64,000 nucleotides of DNA from Aphelocoma coerulescens (GCF_041296385.1 NC_091017.1:11340001-11404000), one strand, 5' to 3'. Counted from the first letter of the stretch, positions 35,677-49,562 are shown. Numbers and translations: made by a program. Notes: generated by a model from the letters alone, not told the origin.

Positions 35677-37670
35677 TGGTGAGAAGGTTTCCCAGCTATG
35701 CAGGCTTGGCACAAAGATCTCGGAATGTAGAAACGTAGCATGAGGTAGAAATGGGAGCAAGTTTTGACAGAGAGTAAAAGGTGTTTTGCTGAAACACTGA
35801 TCACTGAGTAACCGAGAAGGCAAAGGTTGGAGATTGAGTTGGAAGGAGATTTTTTTTTCACGATTAGGACAACGGTATGTGAGTAGAAACAAGCACCCGT
35901 TTTTCACCAAGTAAATAAGTCTCGAGAAGGGCATAAGGAAATAGAAAAACATGTTTTGACCAAAAAGAGGGCTATCGCAGGCAAACAAGAAATGTTGATG
36001 TAGCAAGAAGAAGAAGAAGAAGAAGAAGAATGGGGGGGGTGTCTGAGAATTCTCCGTGGTAAGCTTCAATTGGAACTTGCTTACTCTTGCGACTGGAGAA
36101 GAATGCCTATAATACGGCAGTGCTAGTAGTCATGATAGGCTACAGGCAAATGTAAAGGTATTGGTGTATGGTGCCTATTGCTTGTCGTGTTTTAAGACAC
36201 TCAGCAAAGAAAACTATCTAACGCTTTGTAAGTTGAACAGAAAGCGGCTCCAGGCATGCCTACCAGCTGTAGCTGACAGCTGTAGGGCTGGCTCTGGATA
36301 CCCACTCCCTGAAATGCTGTGACTTCGCCTATGCAAGAAACAGCTTTCAAGAGAGCCGCCTGAAGTCCAGAGAGCCCTTCGTGAGCCTTTTTCCTATGGC
36401 GCTGTGGAAAGAAACCATGCACGCTACACCGTGGGTGCGTGCAGCCTGCTCGAGCAAAAGCGGCAAAGTTCAGTGCCCTCGCTGGGCTTCCCTTTCGTGC
36501 AGACAACGTGAGGCGAAGAAGGAAGCCGCAGAGCAGCGGGCTTGCGTGTGCAGTGCACCGAGTTGCACAAGTCCAGCGAGGGCTCGTTCACGAGCCGAGC
36601 CGGCTGAGGGCGTCCTCGCTTCTGCCAAAGGGAACGCGGAGCCGTAGCGCTTCACCCCCCAGCGTGGAGATAGGCACTTCCCTAGTGGTTCAGCCTTGCA
36701 GAGTCCCTGCAGCTAGAGCTCACCCAGGAGCAGGCGTCAAAGCAGAAGGCCTTCCTAAAGCACCCCTTCTCCAAGCAGCCTCCGGAAAGGGCACATCACA
36801 CTGCGGCTCTGCGCCTTTCTTCTAAGACAGACGCCCGGCTATGCTTTCGCGCTCGCGAAAGCTCCTCCTTGGCAGCCTCCAGCAGCTGCTCTCATGGAGA
36901 ACGGCCGTAGAAGTCAAAGCCAGTGCTGGGCTGCACCTTCGCCTTCCCCAAGGAAGAAGCAACAGCAAACACGTCGGTGCACTCTGTATTTCCCTCCTCC
37001 GCTGCGTCCTACATGCATTCGCGTTCTCCAAAACTCGGAGACTGAAGGGAAGGGCAATTGCTTCCCCAGAGAGCTGCAAGGGGACTTAGGCGGCAGCAGC
37101 ACGGGTAACTGCCGTGGAACTTGCTCCTTTCCCAAGGAGTGAATTCAGCAGGCAGGAGACTCGGCAGCCACGCTTGTCTTGCAGCCCCGTTACGACGGGC
37201 CCCCGAGCCCCGCGCCCCGCGGCTTGGTTCTTCGCCTTTTCGAACACGCCGTACCTTCGTTCTCCCGGAGGCGGACGGTCGTCTGCTTCTGGCCCGGAAC
37301 ACTGTGCCCGGCAGCGAAGCGCTTTCTGCGGCAAGCTGCAAAGCGCCCGTCAGATGGCGATGCTGTCTGCCCGCTCCTTCTCGGCTCGAGTGTACCGCGG
37401 CGCACGCTGCCGTCTCGCAAGGAGCAAAGAGCTTCGGTAGACGTCTCGCACACAGGAGAAAGGTGCCAGGACGACACCACGTTCTTCCTCACCCCTTCTC
37501 GTGGCCCAGATTGTGGTGCTGCCTTCAAAGCCGTGCGCATTGAAAGACTCCTCCAGCAAGTGCTTCTCCCCTGGCACACTTCGCTCAGCGAGAGCTGCGT
37601 GGGCAGCGTGGACTCAGCGAAACCGAAAGGGTGTTCTTGTAGCTCGAGCTTGTTGGAGAGGATGAAAGTA
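35677..37670 (+). repeat. Array unit U19 (1,994 bp), expanded AAG copy, mosaic
   Basis: U19 opens with TTTCCCAGCT. It then carries the U6-type left half (nine T, TAAATAAGT, ATGTTGATG, eight-copy AAG), GAAACCATGC as in U9, and AAGACAG, ACACGTCGG, CTCCAAAAC and TACCGCGGC as in U6. It ends in AAAGTA as in U9. The copy is best read as a U6/U9 mosaic. Confidence 0.96.
36005..36028 (+). repeat. Expanded (AAG)8 tract in U19
   Basis: The same eight-copy expansion as in U6, with the same linked changes upstream (TAAATAAGT, ATGTTGATG). This indicates a copied segment rather than an independent expansion. Confidence 0.95.
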
Positions 37671-39652
37671 TAGTGAGAAGGTTTCACAACTATGCAGGCT
37701 TGGCACAAAGATCTCGGAATGTAGAAACGTAGCATGAGGTAGAAATGGGAGCAAGTTTTGACAGAGAGTAAAAGGTGTTTTGCTGAAACACTGGTCACTG
37801 AATAACCGAGAAGGCAAAGGTTGGAGATTGAGTTGGAAGGAGATTTTTTTTTCATGATTAGGACAACGGTATGTGAGTAGAAACAAGCACCCGTTTTTCA
37901 CCAAGTAAACAAGTCTCGAGAAGGGCATAAGGAAATAGAAAAACATGTTTTGACCAAAAAGAGGGCTATCGCAGGCAAACAAGAAATGTCGATGTAGCAA
38001 GAAGAAGAAGGATGGGGGGGGTGTCTGAGAATTCTCCGTGGTAAGCTTCAATTGGAACTTGCTTACTCTTGCGACTGGAGAAGAATGCCTATAATACGGC
38101 AGTGCTAGTAGTCATGATAGGCTACAGGCAAATGTAAAGGTATTGGTGTATGGTGCCTATTGCTTGTCGTGTTTTAAGACACTCAGCAAAGAAAACTATC
38201 TAACGCTTTGTAAGTTGAACAGAAAGCGGCTCCAGGCATGCCTACCAGCTGTAGCTGACAGCTGTAGGGCTGGCTCTGGATACCCACTCCCTGAAATGCT
38301 GTGACTTCGCCTATGCAAGAAACAGCTTTCAAGAGAGCCGCCTGAAGTCCAGAGAGCCCTTCGTGAGCCTTTTTCCTATGGCGCTGTGGAAAGAAACCGT
38401 GCACGCTACACCGTGGGTGCGTGCAGCCTGCTCGAGCAAAAGCGGCAAAGTTCAGTGCCCTCGCTGGGCTTCCCTTTCGTGCAGACAACGTGAGGCGAAG
38501 AAGGAAGCCGCAGAGCAGCGGGCTTGCGTGTGCAGTGCACCGAGTTGCACAAGTCCAGCGAGGGCTCGTTCACGAGCCGAGCCGGCTGAGGGCGTCCTCG
38601 CTTCTGCCAAAGGGAACGCGGAGCCGTAGCGCTTCACCCCCCAGCGTGGAGATAGGCACTTCCCTAGTGGTTCAGCCTTGCAGAGTCCCTGCAGCTAGAG
38701 CTCACCCAGGAGCAGGCGTCAAAGCAGAAGGCCTTCCTAAAGCACCCCTTCTCCAAGCAGCCTCCGGAAAGGGCACATCACACTGCGGCTCTGCGCCTTT
38801 CTTCTAAGGCAGACGCCCGGCTATGCTTTCGCGCTCGCGAAAGCTCCTCCTTGGCAGCCTCCAGCAGCTGCTCTCATGGAGAACGGCCGTAGAAGTCAAA
38901 GCCAGTGCTGGGCTGCACCTTCGCCTTCCCCAAGGAAGAAGCAACAGCAAACACGTCGGTGCACTCTGTATTTCCCTCCTCCGCTGCGTCCTACATGCAT
39001 TCGCGTTCTCCGAAACTCGGAGACTGAAGGGAAGGGCAATTGCTTCCCCAGAGAGCTGCAAGGGGACTTAGGCGGCAGCAGCACGGGTAACTGCCGTGGA
39101 ACTTGCTCCTTTCCCAAGGAGTGAATTCAGCAGGCAGGAGACTCGGCAGCCACGCTTGTCTTGCAGCCCCATTACGACGGGCCCCCGAGCCCCGCGCCCC
39201 GCGGCTTGGTTCTTCGCCTTTTCGAACACGCCGTACCTTCGTTCTCCCGGAGGCGGACGGTCGTCTGCTTCTGGCCCGGAACACTGTGCCCGGCAGCGAA
39301 GCGCTTTCTGCGGCAAGCTGCAAAGCGCCCGTCAGATGGCGATGCTGTCTGCCCGCTCCTTCTCGGCTCGAGTGTACCCCGGCGCACGCTGCCGTCTCGC
39401 AAGGAGCAAAGAGCTTCGGTAGACGTCTCGCACACAGGAGAAAGGTGCCAGGACGACACCACGTTCTTCCTCACCCCTTCTCGTGGCCCAGATTGTGGTG
39501 CTGCCTTCAAAGCCGTGCGCATTGAAAGACTCCTCCAGCAAGTGCTTCTCCCCTGGCACACTTCGCTCAGCGAGAGCTGCGTGGGCAGCGTGGACTCAGC
39601 GAAACCGAAAGGGTGTTCTTGTAGCTCGAGCTTGTTGGAGAGGATGAAAGTT
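37671..39652 (+). repeat. Array unit U20 (1,982 bp)
   Basis: U20 opens with TAGTGAG, has CACAACT, GGTC with GAAT, nine T then CATG, ACACGTCGG as in U10, and CCCCATTACG (A at 39171) as in U3. Confidence 0.97.
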
Positions 39653-41634
39653 TGGTGAGAAGGTTTCACAGCTATGCAGGCTTGGCACAAAGATCTCGGA
39701 ATGTAGAAACGTAGCATGAGGTAGAAATGGGAGCAAGTTTTGACAGAGAGTAAAAGGTGTTTTGCTGAAACACTGATCACTGAGTAACCGAGAAGGCAAA
39801 GGTTGGAGATTGAGTTGGAAGGAGATTTTTTTCTCACGATTAGGACAACGGTATGTGAGTAGAAACAAGCACCCGTTTTTCACCAAGTAAACAAGTCTCG
39901 AGAAGGGCATAAGGAAATAGAAAAACATGTTTTGACCAAAAAGAGGGCTATCGCAGGCAAACAAGAAATGTCGATGTAGCAAGAAGAAGAAGGTTGGGGG
40001 GGGTGTCTGAGAATTCTCCGTGGTAAGCTTCAATTGGAACTTGCTTACTCTTGCGACTGGAGAAGAATGCCTATAATACGGCAGTGCTAGTAGTCATGAT
40101 AGGCTACAGGCAAATGTAAAGGTATTGGTGTATGGTGCCTATTGCTTGTCGTGTTTTAAGACACTCAGCAAAGAAAACTATCTAACGCTTTGTAAGTTGA
40201 ACAGAAAGCGGCTCCAGGCATGCCTACCAGCTGTAGCTGACAGCTGTAGGGCTGGCTCTGGATACCCACTCCCTGAAATGCTGTGACTTTGCCTATGCAA
40301 GAAACAGCTTTCAAGAGAGCCGCCTGAAGTCCAGAGAGCCCTTCGTGAGCCTTTTTCCTATGGCGCTGTGGAAAGAAACGGTGCACGCTACACCGTGGGT
40401 GCGTGCAGCCTGCTCGAGCAAAAGCGGCAAAGTTCAGTGCCCTCGCTGGGCTTCCCTTTCGTGCAGACAACGTGAGGCGAAGAAGGAAGCCGCAGAGCAG
40501 CGGGCTTGCGTGTGCAGTGCACCGAGTTGCACAAGTCCAGCGAGGGCTCGTTCACGAGCCGAGCCGGCTGAGGGCGTCCTCGCTTCTGCCAAAGGGAACG
40601 CGGAGCCGTAGCGCTTCACCCCCCAGCGTGGAGATAGGCACTTCCCTAGTGGTTCAGCCTTGCAGAGTCCCTGCAGCTAGAGCTCACCCAGGAGCAGGCG
40701 TCAAAGCAGAAGGCCTTCCTAAAGCACCCCTTCTCCAAGCAGCCTCCGGAAAGGGCACATCACACTGCGGCTCTGCGCCTTTCTTCTAAGGCAGACGCCC
40801 GGCTATGCTTTCGCGCTCGCGAAAGCTCCTCCTTGGCAGCCTCCAGCAGCTGCTCTCATGGAGAACGGCCGTAGAAGTCAAAGCCAGTGCTGGGCTGCAC
40901 CTTCGCCTTCCCCAAGGAAGAAGCAACAGCAAACTCGGAGGTGCACTCTGTATTTCCCTCCTCCGCTGCGTCCTACATGCATTCGCGTTCTCCGAAACTC
41001 GGAGACTGAAGGGAAGGGCAATTGCTTCCCCAGAGAGCTGCAAGGGGACTTAGGCGGCAGCAGCATGGGTAACTGCCGTGGAACTTGCTCCTTTCCCAAG
41101 GAGTGAATTCAGCAGGCAGGAGACTCGGCAGCCACGCTTGTCTTGCAGCCCCGTTACGACGGGCCCCCGAGCCCCGCGCCCCGCGGCTTGGTTCTTCGCC
41201 TTTTCGAACACGCCGTACCTTCGTTCTCCCGGAGGCGGACGGTCGTCTGCTTCTGGCCCGGAACACTGTGCCCGGCAGCGAAGCGCTTTCTGCGGCAAGC
41301 TGCAAAGCGCCCGTCAGATGGCGATGCTGTCTGCCCGCTCCTTCTCGGCTCGAGTGTACCCCGGCGCACGCTGCCGTCTCGCAAGGAGCAAAGAGCTTCG
41401 GTAGACGTCTCGCACACAGGAGAAAGGTGCCAGGACGACACCACGTTCTTCCTCACCCCTTCTCGTGGCCCAGATTGTGGTGCTGCCTTCAAAGCCGTGC
41501 GCATTGAAAGACTCCTCCAGCAAGTGCTTCTCCCCTGGCACACTTCGCTCAGCGAGAGCTGCGTGGGCAGCGTGGACTCAGCGAAACCGAAAGGGTGTTC
41601 TTGTAGCTCGAGCTTGTTGGAGAGGATGAAAGTT
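39653..41634 (+). repeat. Array unit U21 (1,982 bp)
   Basis: U21 has TGATCA, the GGTTGGGG marker (T at 39994) and AGCATGGG (T at 41065), both shared with U11. Private changes are GACTTTGCC near 40286-40294 and AAACGGTGC near 40377-40385. Confidence 0.97.
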
Positions 41635-43616
41635 TGGTGAGAAGGTTTCCCAGCTATGCAGGCTTGGCACAAAGATCTCGGAATGTAGAAACGTAGCATG
41701 AGGTAGAAATGGGAGCAAGTTTTGACAGAGAGTAAAAGGTGTTTTGCTGAAACACTGGTCACTGAGTAACCGAGAAGGCAAAGGTTGGAGATTGAGTTGG
41801 AAGGAGATTTTTTTCTCACGATTAGGACAACGGTATGTGAGTAGAAACAAGCACCCGTTTTTCACCAAGTAAACAAGTCTCGAGAAGGGCATAAGGAAAT
41901 AGAAAAACATGTTTTGACCAAAAAGAGGGCTATCGCAGGCAAACAAGAAATGTCGATGTAGCAAGAAGAAGAAGGATGGGGGGGGTGTCTGAGAATTCTC
42001 CGTGGTAAGCTTCAATTGGAACTTGCTTACTCTTGCGACTGGAGAAGAATGCCTATAATACGGCAGTGCTAGTAGTCATGATAGGCTACAGGCAAATGTA
42101 AAGGTATTGGTGTATGGTGCCTATTGCTTGTCGTGTTTTAAGACACTCAGCAAAGAAAACTATCTAACGCTTTGTAAGTTGAACAGAAAGCGGCTCCAGG
42201 CATGCCTACCAGCTGTAGCTGACAGCTGTAGGGCTGGCTCTGGATACCCACTCCCTGAAATGCTGTGACTTCGCCTATGCAAGAAACAGCTTTCAAGAGA
42301 GCCGCCTGAAGTCCAGAGAGCCCTTCGTGAGCCTTTTTCCTATGGCGCTGTGGAAAGAAACCGTGCACGCTACACCGTGGGTGCGTGCAGCCTGCTCGAG
42401 CAAAAGCGGCAAAGTTCAGTGCCCTCGCTGGGCTTCCCTTTCGTGCAGACAACGTGAGGCGAAGAAGGAAGCCGCAGAGCAGCGGGCTTGCGTGTGCAGT
42501 GCACCGAGTTGCACAAGTCCAGCGAGGGCTCGTTCACGAGCCGAGCCGGCTGAGGGCGTCCTCGCTTCTGCCAAAGGGAACGCGGAGCCGTAGCGCTTCA
42601 CCCCCCAGCGTGGAGATAGGCACTTCCCTAGTGGTTCAGCCTTGCAGAGTCCCTGCAGCTAGAGCTCACCCAGGAGCAGGCGTCAAAGCAGAAGGCCTTC
42701 CTAAAGCACCCCTTCTCCAAGCAGCCTCCGGAAAGGGCACATCACACTGCGGCTCTGCGCCTTTCTTCTAAGGCAGACGCCCGGCTATGCTTTCGCGCTC
42801 GCGAAAGCTCCTCCTTGGCAGCCTCCAGCAGCTGCTCTCATGGAGAACGGCCGTAGAAGTCAAAGCCAGTGCTGGGCTGCACCTTCGCCTTCCCCAAGGA
42901 AGAAGCAACAGCAAACTCGGAGGTGCACTCTGTATTTCCCTCCTCCGCTGCGTCCTACATGCATTCGCGTTCTCCGAAACTCGGAGACTGAAGGGAAGGG
43001 CAATTGCTTCCCCAGAGAGCTGCAAGGGGACTTAGGCGGCAGCAGCACGGGTAACTGCCGTGGAACTTGCTCCTTTCCCAAGGAGTGAATTCAGCAGGCA
43101 GGAGACTCGGCAGCCACGCTTGTCTTGCAGCCCCGTTACGACGGGCCCCCGAGCCCCGCGCCCCGCGGCTTGGTTCTTCGCCTTTTCGAACACGCCGTAC
43201 CTTCGTTCTCCCGGAGGCGGACGGTCGTCTGCTTCTGGCCCGGAACACTGTGCCCGGCAGCGAAGCGCTTTCTGCGGCAAGCTGCAAAGCGCCCGTCAGA
43301 TGGCGATGCTGTCTGCCCGCTCCTTCTCGGCTCGAGTGTACCCCGGCGCACGCTGCCGTCTCGCAAGGAGCAAAGAGCTTCGGTAGACGTCTCGCACACA
43401 GGAGAAAGGTGCCAGGACGACACCACGTTCTTCCTCACCCCTTCTCGTGGCCCAGATTGTGGTGCTGCCTTCAAAGCCGTGCGCATTGAAAGACTCCTCC
43501 AGCAAGTGCTTCTCCCCTGGCACACTTCGCTCAGCGAGAGCTGCGTGGGCAGCGTGGACTCAGCGAAACCGAAAGGGTGTTCTTGTAGCTCGAGCTTGTT
43601 GGAGAGGATGAAAGTT
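41635..43616 (+). repeat. Array unit U22 (1,982 bp)
   Basis: U22 opens with TTTCCCAGCT and carries GGTC. The rest is consensus. Confidence 0.97.
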
Positions 43617-45598
43617 TGGTGAGAAGGTTTCCCAGCTATGCAGGCTTGGCACAAAGATCTCGGAATGTAGAAACGTAGCATGAGGTAGAAATGGGAGCAA
43701 GTTTTGACAGAGAGTAAAAGGTGTTTTGCTGAAACACTGGTCACTGAGTAACCGAGAAGGCAAAGGTTGGAGATTGAGTTGGAAGGAGATTTTTTTCTCA
43801 CGATTAGGACAACGGTATGTGAGTAGAAACAAGCACCCGTTTTTCACCAAGTAAACAAGTCTTGAGAAGGGCATAAGGAAATAGAAAAACATGTTTTGAC
43901 CAAAAAGAGGGCTATCGCAGGCAAACAAGAAATGTCGATGTAGCAAGAAGAAGAAGGATGGGGGGGGTGTCTGAGAATTCTCCGTGGTAAGCTTCAATTG
44001 GAACTTGCTTACTCTTGCGACTGGAGAAGAATGCCTATAATACGGCAGTGCTAGTAGTCATGATAGGCTACAGGCAAATGTAAAGGTATTGGTGTATGGT
44101 GCCTATTGCTTGTCGTGTTTTAAGACACTCAGCAAAGAAAACTATCTAACGCTTTGTAAGTTGAACAGAAAGCGGCTCCAGGCATGCCTACCAGCTGTAG
44201 CTGACAGCTGTAGGGCTGGCTCTGGATACCCACTCCCTGAAATGCTGTGACTTCGCCTATGCAAGAAACAGCTTTCAAGAGAGCCGCCTGAAGTCCAGAG
44301 AGCCCTTCGTGAGCCTTTTTCCTATGGCGCTGTGGAAAGAAACCGTGCACGCTACACCGTGGGTGCGTGCAGCCTGCTCGAGCAAAAGCGGCAAAGTTCA
44401 GTGCCCTCGCTGGGCTTCCCTTTCGTGCAGACAACGTGAGGCGAAGAAGGAAGCCGCAGAGCAGCGGGCTTGCGTGTGCAGTGCACCGAGTTGCACAAGT
44501 CCAGCGAGGGCTCGTTCACGAGCCGAGCCGGCTGAGGGCGTCCTCGCTTCTGCCAAAGGGAACGCGGAGCCGTAGCGCTTCACCCCCCAGCGTGGAGATA
44601 GGCACTTCCCTAGTGGTTCAGCCTTGCAGAGTCCCTGCAGCTAGAGCTCACCCAGGAGCAGGCGTCAAAGCAGAAGGCCTTCCTAAAGCACCCCTTCTCC
44701 AAGCAGCCTCCGGAAAGGGCACATCACACTGCGGCTCTGCGCCTTTCTTCTAAGGCAGACGCCCGGCTATGCTTTCGCGCTCGCGAAAGCTCCTCCTTGG
44801 CAGCCTCCAGCAGCTGCTCTCATGGAGAACGGCCGTAGAAGTCAAAGCCAGTGCTGGGCTGCACCTTCGCCTTCCCCAAGGAAGAAGCAACAGCAAACTC
44901 GGAGGTGCACTCTGTATTTCCCTCCTCCGCTGCGTCCTACATGCATTCGCGTTCTCCGAAACTCGGAGACTGAAGGGAAGGGCAATTGCTTCCCCAGAGA
45001 GCTGCAAGGGGACTTAGGCGGCAGCAGCACGGGTAACTGCCGTGGAACTTGCTCCTTTCCCAAGGAGTGAATTCAGCAGGCAGGAGACTCGGCAGCCACG
45101 CTTGTCTTGCAGCCCCGTTACGACGGGCCCCCGAGCCCCGCGCCCCGCGGCTTGGTTCTTCGCCTTTTCGAACACGCCGTACCTTCGTTCTCCCGGAGGC
45201 GGACGGTCGTCTGCTTCTGGCCCGGAACACTGTGCCCGGCAGCGAAGCGCTTTCTGCGGCAAGCTGCAAAGCGCCCGTCAGATGGCGATGCTGTCTGCCC
45301 GCTCCTTCTCGGCTCGAGTGTACCCCGGCGCACGCTGCCGTCTCGCAAGGAGCAAAGAGCTTCGGTAGACGTCTCGCACACAGGAGAAAGGTGCCAGGAC
45401 GACACCACGTTCTTCCTCACCCCTTCTCGTGGCCCAGATTGTGGTGCTGCCTTCAAAGCCGTGCGCATTGAAAGACTCCTCCAGCAAGTGCTTCTCCCCT
45501 GGCACACTTCGCTCAGCGAGAGCTGCGTGGGCAGCGTGGACTCAGCGAAACCGAAAGGGTGTTCTTGTAGCTCGAGCTTGTTGGAGAGGATGAAAGTT
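43617..45598 (+). repeat. Array unit U23 (1,982 bp)
   Basis: U23 opens with TTTCCCAGCT and carries GGTC and CTTGAG. The CTTGAG marker pairs it with U13, ten units back. Confidence 0.97.
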
Positions 45599-47580
45599 TG
45601 GTGAGAAGGTTTCACAGCTATGCAGGCTTGGCACAAAGATCTCGGAATGTAGAAACGTAGCATGAGGTAGAAATGGGAGCAAGTTTTGACAGAGAGTAAA
45701 AGGTGTTTTGCTGAAACACTGGTCACTGAGTAACCGAGAAGGCAAAGGTTGGAGATTGAGTTGGAAGGAGATTTTTTTCTCACGATTAGGACAACGGTAT
45801 GTGAGTAGAAACAAGCACCCGTTTTTCACCAAGTAAACAAGTCTCGAGAAGGGCATAAGGAAATAGAAAAACATGTTTTGACCAAAAAGAGGGCTATCGC
45901 AGGCAAACAAGAAATGTCGATGTAGCAAGAAGAAGAAGGATGGGGGGGGTGTCTGAGAATTCTCCGTGGTAAGCTTCAATTGGAACTTGCTTACTCTTGC
46001 GACTGGAGAAGAATGCCTATAATACGGCAGTGCTAGTAGTCATGATAGGCTACAGGCAAATGTAAAGGTATTGGTGTATGGTGCCTATTGCTTGTCGTGT
46101 TTTAAGACACTCAGCAAAGAAAACTATCTAACGCTTTGTAAGTTGAACAGAAAGCGGCTCCAGGCATGCCTACCAGCTGTAGCTGACAGCTGTAGGGCTG
46201 GCTCTGGATACCCACTCCCTGAAATGCTGTGACTTCGCCTATGCAAGAAACAGCTTTCAAGAGAGCCGCCTGAAGTCCAGAGAGCCCTTCGTGAGCCTTT
46301 TTCCTATGGCGCTGTGGAAAGAAACCGTGCACGCTACACCGTGGGTGCGTGCAGCCTGCTCGAGCAAAAGCGGCAAAGTTCAGTGCCCTCGCTGGGCTTC
46401 CCTTTCGTGCAGACAACGTGAGGCGAAGAAGGAAGCCGCAGAGCAGCGGGCTTGCGTGTGCAGTGCACCGAGTTGCACAAGTCCAGCGAGGGCTCGTTCA
46501 CGAGCCGAGCCGGCTGAGGGCGTCCTCGCTTCTGCCAAAGGGAACGCGGAGCCGTAGCGCTTCACCCCCCAGCGTGGAGATAGGCACTTCCCTAGTGGTT
46601 CAGCCTTGCAGAGTCCCTGCAGCTAGAGCTCACCCAGGAGCAGGCGTCAAAGCAGAAGGCCTTCCTAAAGCACCCCTTCTCCAAGCAGCCTCCGGAAAGG
46701 GCACATCACACTGCGGCTCTGCGCCTTTCTTCTAAGGCAGACGCCCGGCTATGCTTTCGCGCTCGCGAAAGCTCCTCCTTGGCAGCCTCCAGCAGCTGCT
46801 CTCATGGAGAACGGCCGTAGAAGTCAAAGCCAGTGCTGGGCTGCACCTTCGCCTTCCCCAAGGAAGAAGCAACAGCAAACTCGGAGGTGCACTCTGTATT
46901 TCCCTCCTCCGCTGCGTCCTACATGCATTCGCGTTCTCCGAAACTCGGAGACTGAAGGGAAGGGCAATTGCTTCCCCAGAGAGCTGCAAGGGGACTTAGG
47001 CGGCAGCAGCACGGGTAACTGCCGTGGAACTTGCTCCTTTCCCAAGGAGTGAATTCAGCAGGCAGGAGACTCGGCAGCCACGCTTGTCTTGCAGCCCCGT
47101 TACGACGGGCCCCCGAGCCCCGCGCCCCGCGGCTTGGTTCTTCGCCTTTTCGAACACGCCGTACCTTCGTTCTCCCGGAGGCGGACGGTCGTCTGCTTCT
47201 GGCCCGGAACACTGTGCCCGGCAGCGAAGCGCTTTCTGCGGCAAGCTGCAAAGCGCCCGTCAGATGGCGATGCTGTCTGCCCGCTCCTTCTCGGCTCGAG
47301 TGTACCCCGGCGCACGCTGCCGTCTCGCAAGGAGCAAAGAGCTTCGGTAGACGTCTCGCACACAGGAGAAAGGTGCCAGGACGACACCACGTTCTTCCTC
47401 ACCCCTTCTCGTGGCCCAGATTGTGGTGCTGCCTTCAAAGCCGTGCGCATTGAAAGACTCCTCCAGCAAGTGCTTCTCCCCTGGCACACTTCGCTCAGCG
47501 AGAGCTGCGTGGGCAGCGTGGACTCAGCGAAACCGAAAGGGTGTTCTTGTAGCTCGAGCTTGTTGGAGAGGATGAAAGTT
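45599..47580 (+). repeat. Array unit U24 (1,982 bp)
   Basis: U24 carries GGTC and is otherwise consensus. From here rightward very few variants remain. Confidence 0.97.
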
Positions 47581-49562
47581 TGGTGAGAAGGTTTCACAGC
47601 TATGCAGGCTTGGCACAAAGATCTCGGAATGTAGAAACGTAGCATGAGGTAGAAATGGGAGCAAGTTTTGACAGAGAGTAAAAGGTGTTTTGCTGAAACA
47701 CTGGTCACTGAGTAACCGAGAAGGCAAAGGTTGGAGATTGAGTTGGAAGGAGATTTTTTTCTCACGATTAGGACAACGGTATGTGAGTAGAAACAAGCAC
47801 CCGTTTTTCACCAAGTAAACAAGTCTCGAGAAGGGCATAAGGAAATAGAAAAACATGTTTTGACCAAAAAGAGGGCTATCGCAGGCAAACAAGAAATGTC
47901 GATGTAGCAAGAAGAAGAAGGATGGGGGGGGTGTCTGAGAATTCTCCGTGGTAAGCTTCAATTGGAACTTGCTTACTCTTGCGACTGGAGAAGAATGCCT
48001 ATAATACGGCAGTGCTAGTAGTCATGATAGGCTACAGGCAAATGTAAAGGTATTGGTGTATGGTGCCTATTGCTTGTCGTGTTTTAAGACACTCAGCAAA
48101 GAAAACTATCTAACGCTTTGTAAGTTGAACAGAAAGCGGCTCCAGGCATGCCTACCAGCTGTAGCTGACAGCTGTAGGGCTGGCTCTGGATACCCACTCC
48201 CTGAAATGCTGTGACTTCGCCTATGCAAGAAACAGCTTTCAAGAGAGCCGCCTGAAGTCCAGAGAGCCCTTCGTGAGCCTTTTTCCTATGGCGCTGTGGA
48301 AAGAAACCGTGCACGCTACACCGTGGGTGCGTGCAGCCTGCTCGAGCAAAAGCGGCAAAGTTCAGTGCCCTCGCTGGGCTTCCCTTTCGTGCAGACAACG
48401 TGAGGCGAAGAAGGAAGCCGCAGAGCAGCGGGCTTGCGTGTGCAGTGCACCGAGTTGCACAAGTCCAGCGAGGGCTCGTTCACGAGCCGAGCCGGCTGAG
48501 GGCGTCCTCGCTTCTGCCAAAGGGAACGCGGAGCCGTAGCGCTTCACCCCCCAGCGTGGAGATAGGCACTTCCCTAGTGGTTCAGCCTTGCAGAGTCCCT
48601 GCAGCTAGAGCTCACCCAGGAGCAGGCGTCAAAGCAGAAGGCCTTCCTAAAGCACCCCTTCTCCAAGCAGCCTCCGGAAAGGGCACATCACACTGCGGCT
48701 CTGCGCCTTTCTTCTAAGGCAGACGCCCGGCTATGCTTTCGCGCTCGCGAAAGCTCCTCCTTGGCAGCCTCCAGCAGCTGCTCTCATGGAGAACGGCCGT
48801 AGAAGTCAAAGCCAGTGCTGGGCTGCACCTTCGCCTTCCCCAAGGAAGAAGCAACAGCAAACTCGGAGGTGCACTCTGTATTTCCCTCCTCCGCTGCGTC
48901 CTACATGCATTCGCGTTCTCCGAAACTCGGAGACTGAAGGGAAGGGCAATTGCTTCCCCAGAGAGCTGCAAGGGGACTTAGGCGGCAGCAGCACGGGTAA
49001 CTGCCGTGGAACTTGCTCCTTTCCCAAGGAGTGAATTCAGCAGGCAGGAGACTCGGCAGCCACGCTTGTCTTGCAGCCCCGTTACGACGGGCCCCCGAGC
49101 CCCGCGCCCCGCGGCTTGGTTCTTCGCCTTTTCGAACACGCCGTACCTTCGTTCTCCCGGAGGCGGACGGTCGTCTGCTTCTGGCCCGGAACACTGTGCC
49201 CGGCAGCGAAGCGCTTTCTGCGGCAAGCTGCAAAGCGCCCGTCAGATGGCGATGCTGTCTGCCCGCTCCTTCTCGGCTCGAGTGTACCCCGGCGCACGCT
49301 GCCGTCTCGCAAGGAGCAAAGAGCTTCGGTAGACGTCTCGCACACAGGAGAAAGGTGCCAGGACGACACCACGTTCTTCCTCACCCCTTCTCGTGGCCCA
49401 GATTGTGGTGCTGCCTTCAAAGCCGTGCGCATTGAAAGACTCCTCCAGCAAGTGCTTCTCCCCTGGCACACTTCGCTCAGCGAGAGCTGCGTGGGCAGCG
49501 TGGACTCAGCGAAACCGAAAGGGTGTTCTTGTAGCTCGAGCTTGTTGGAGAGGATGAAAGTT
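47581..49562 (+). repeat. Array unit U25 (1,982 bp)
   Basis: U25 carries GGTC and is otherwise consensus. By eye I see no difference from U24. Confidence 0.97.
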
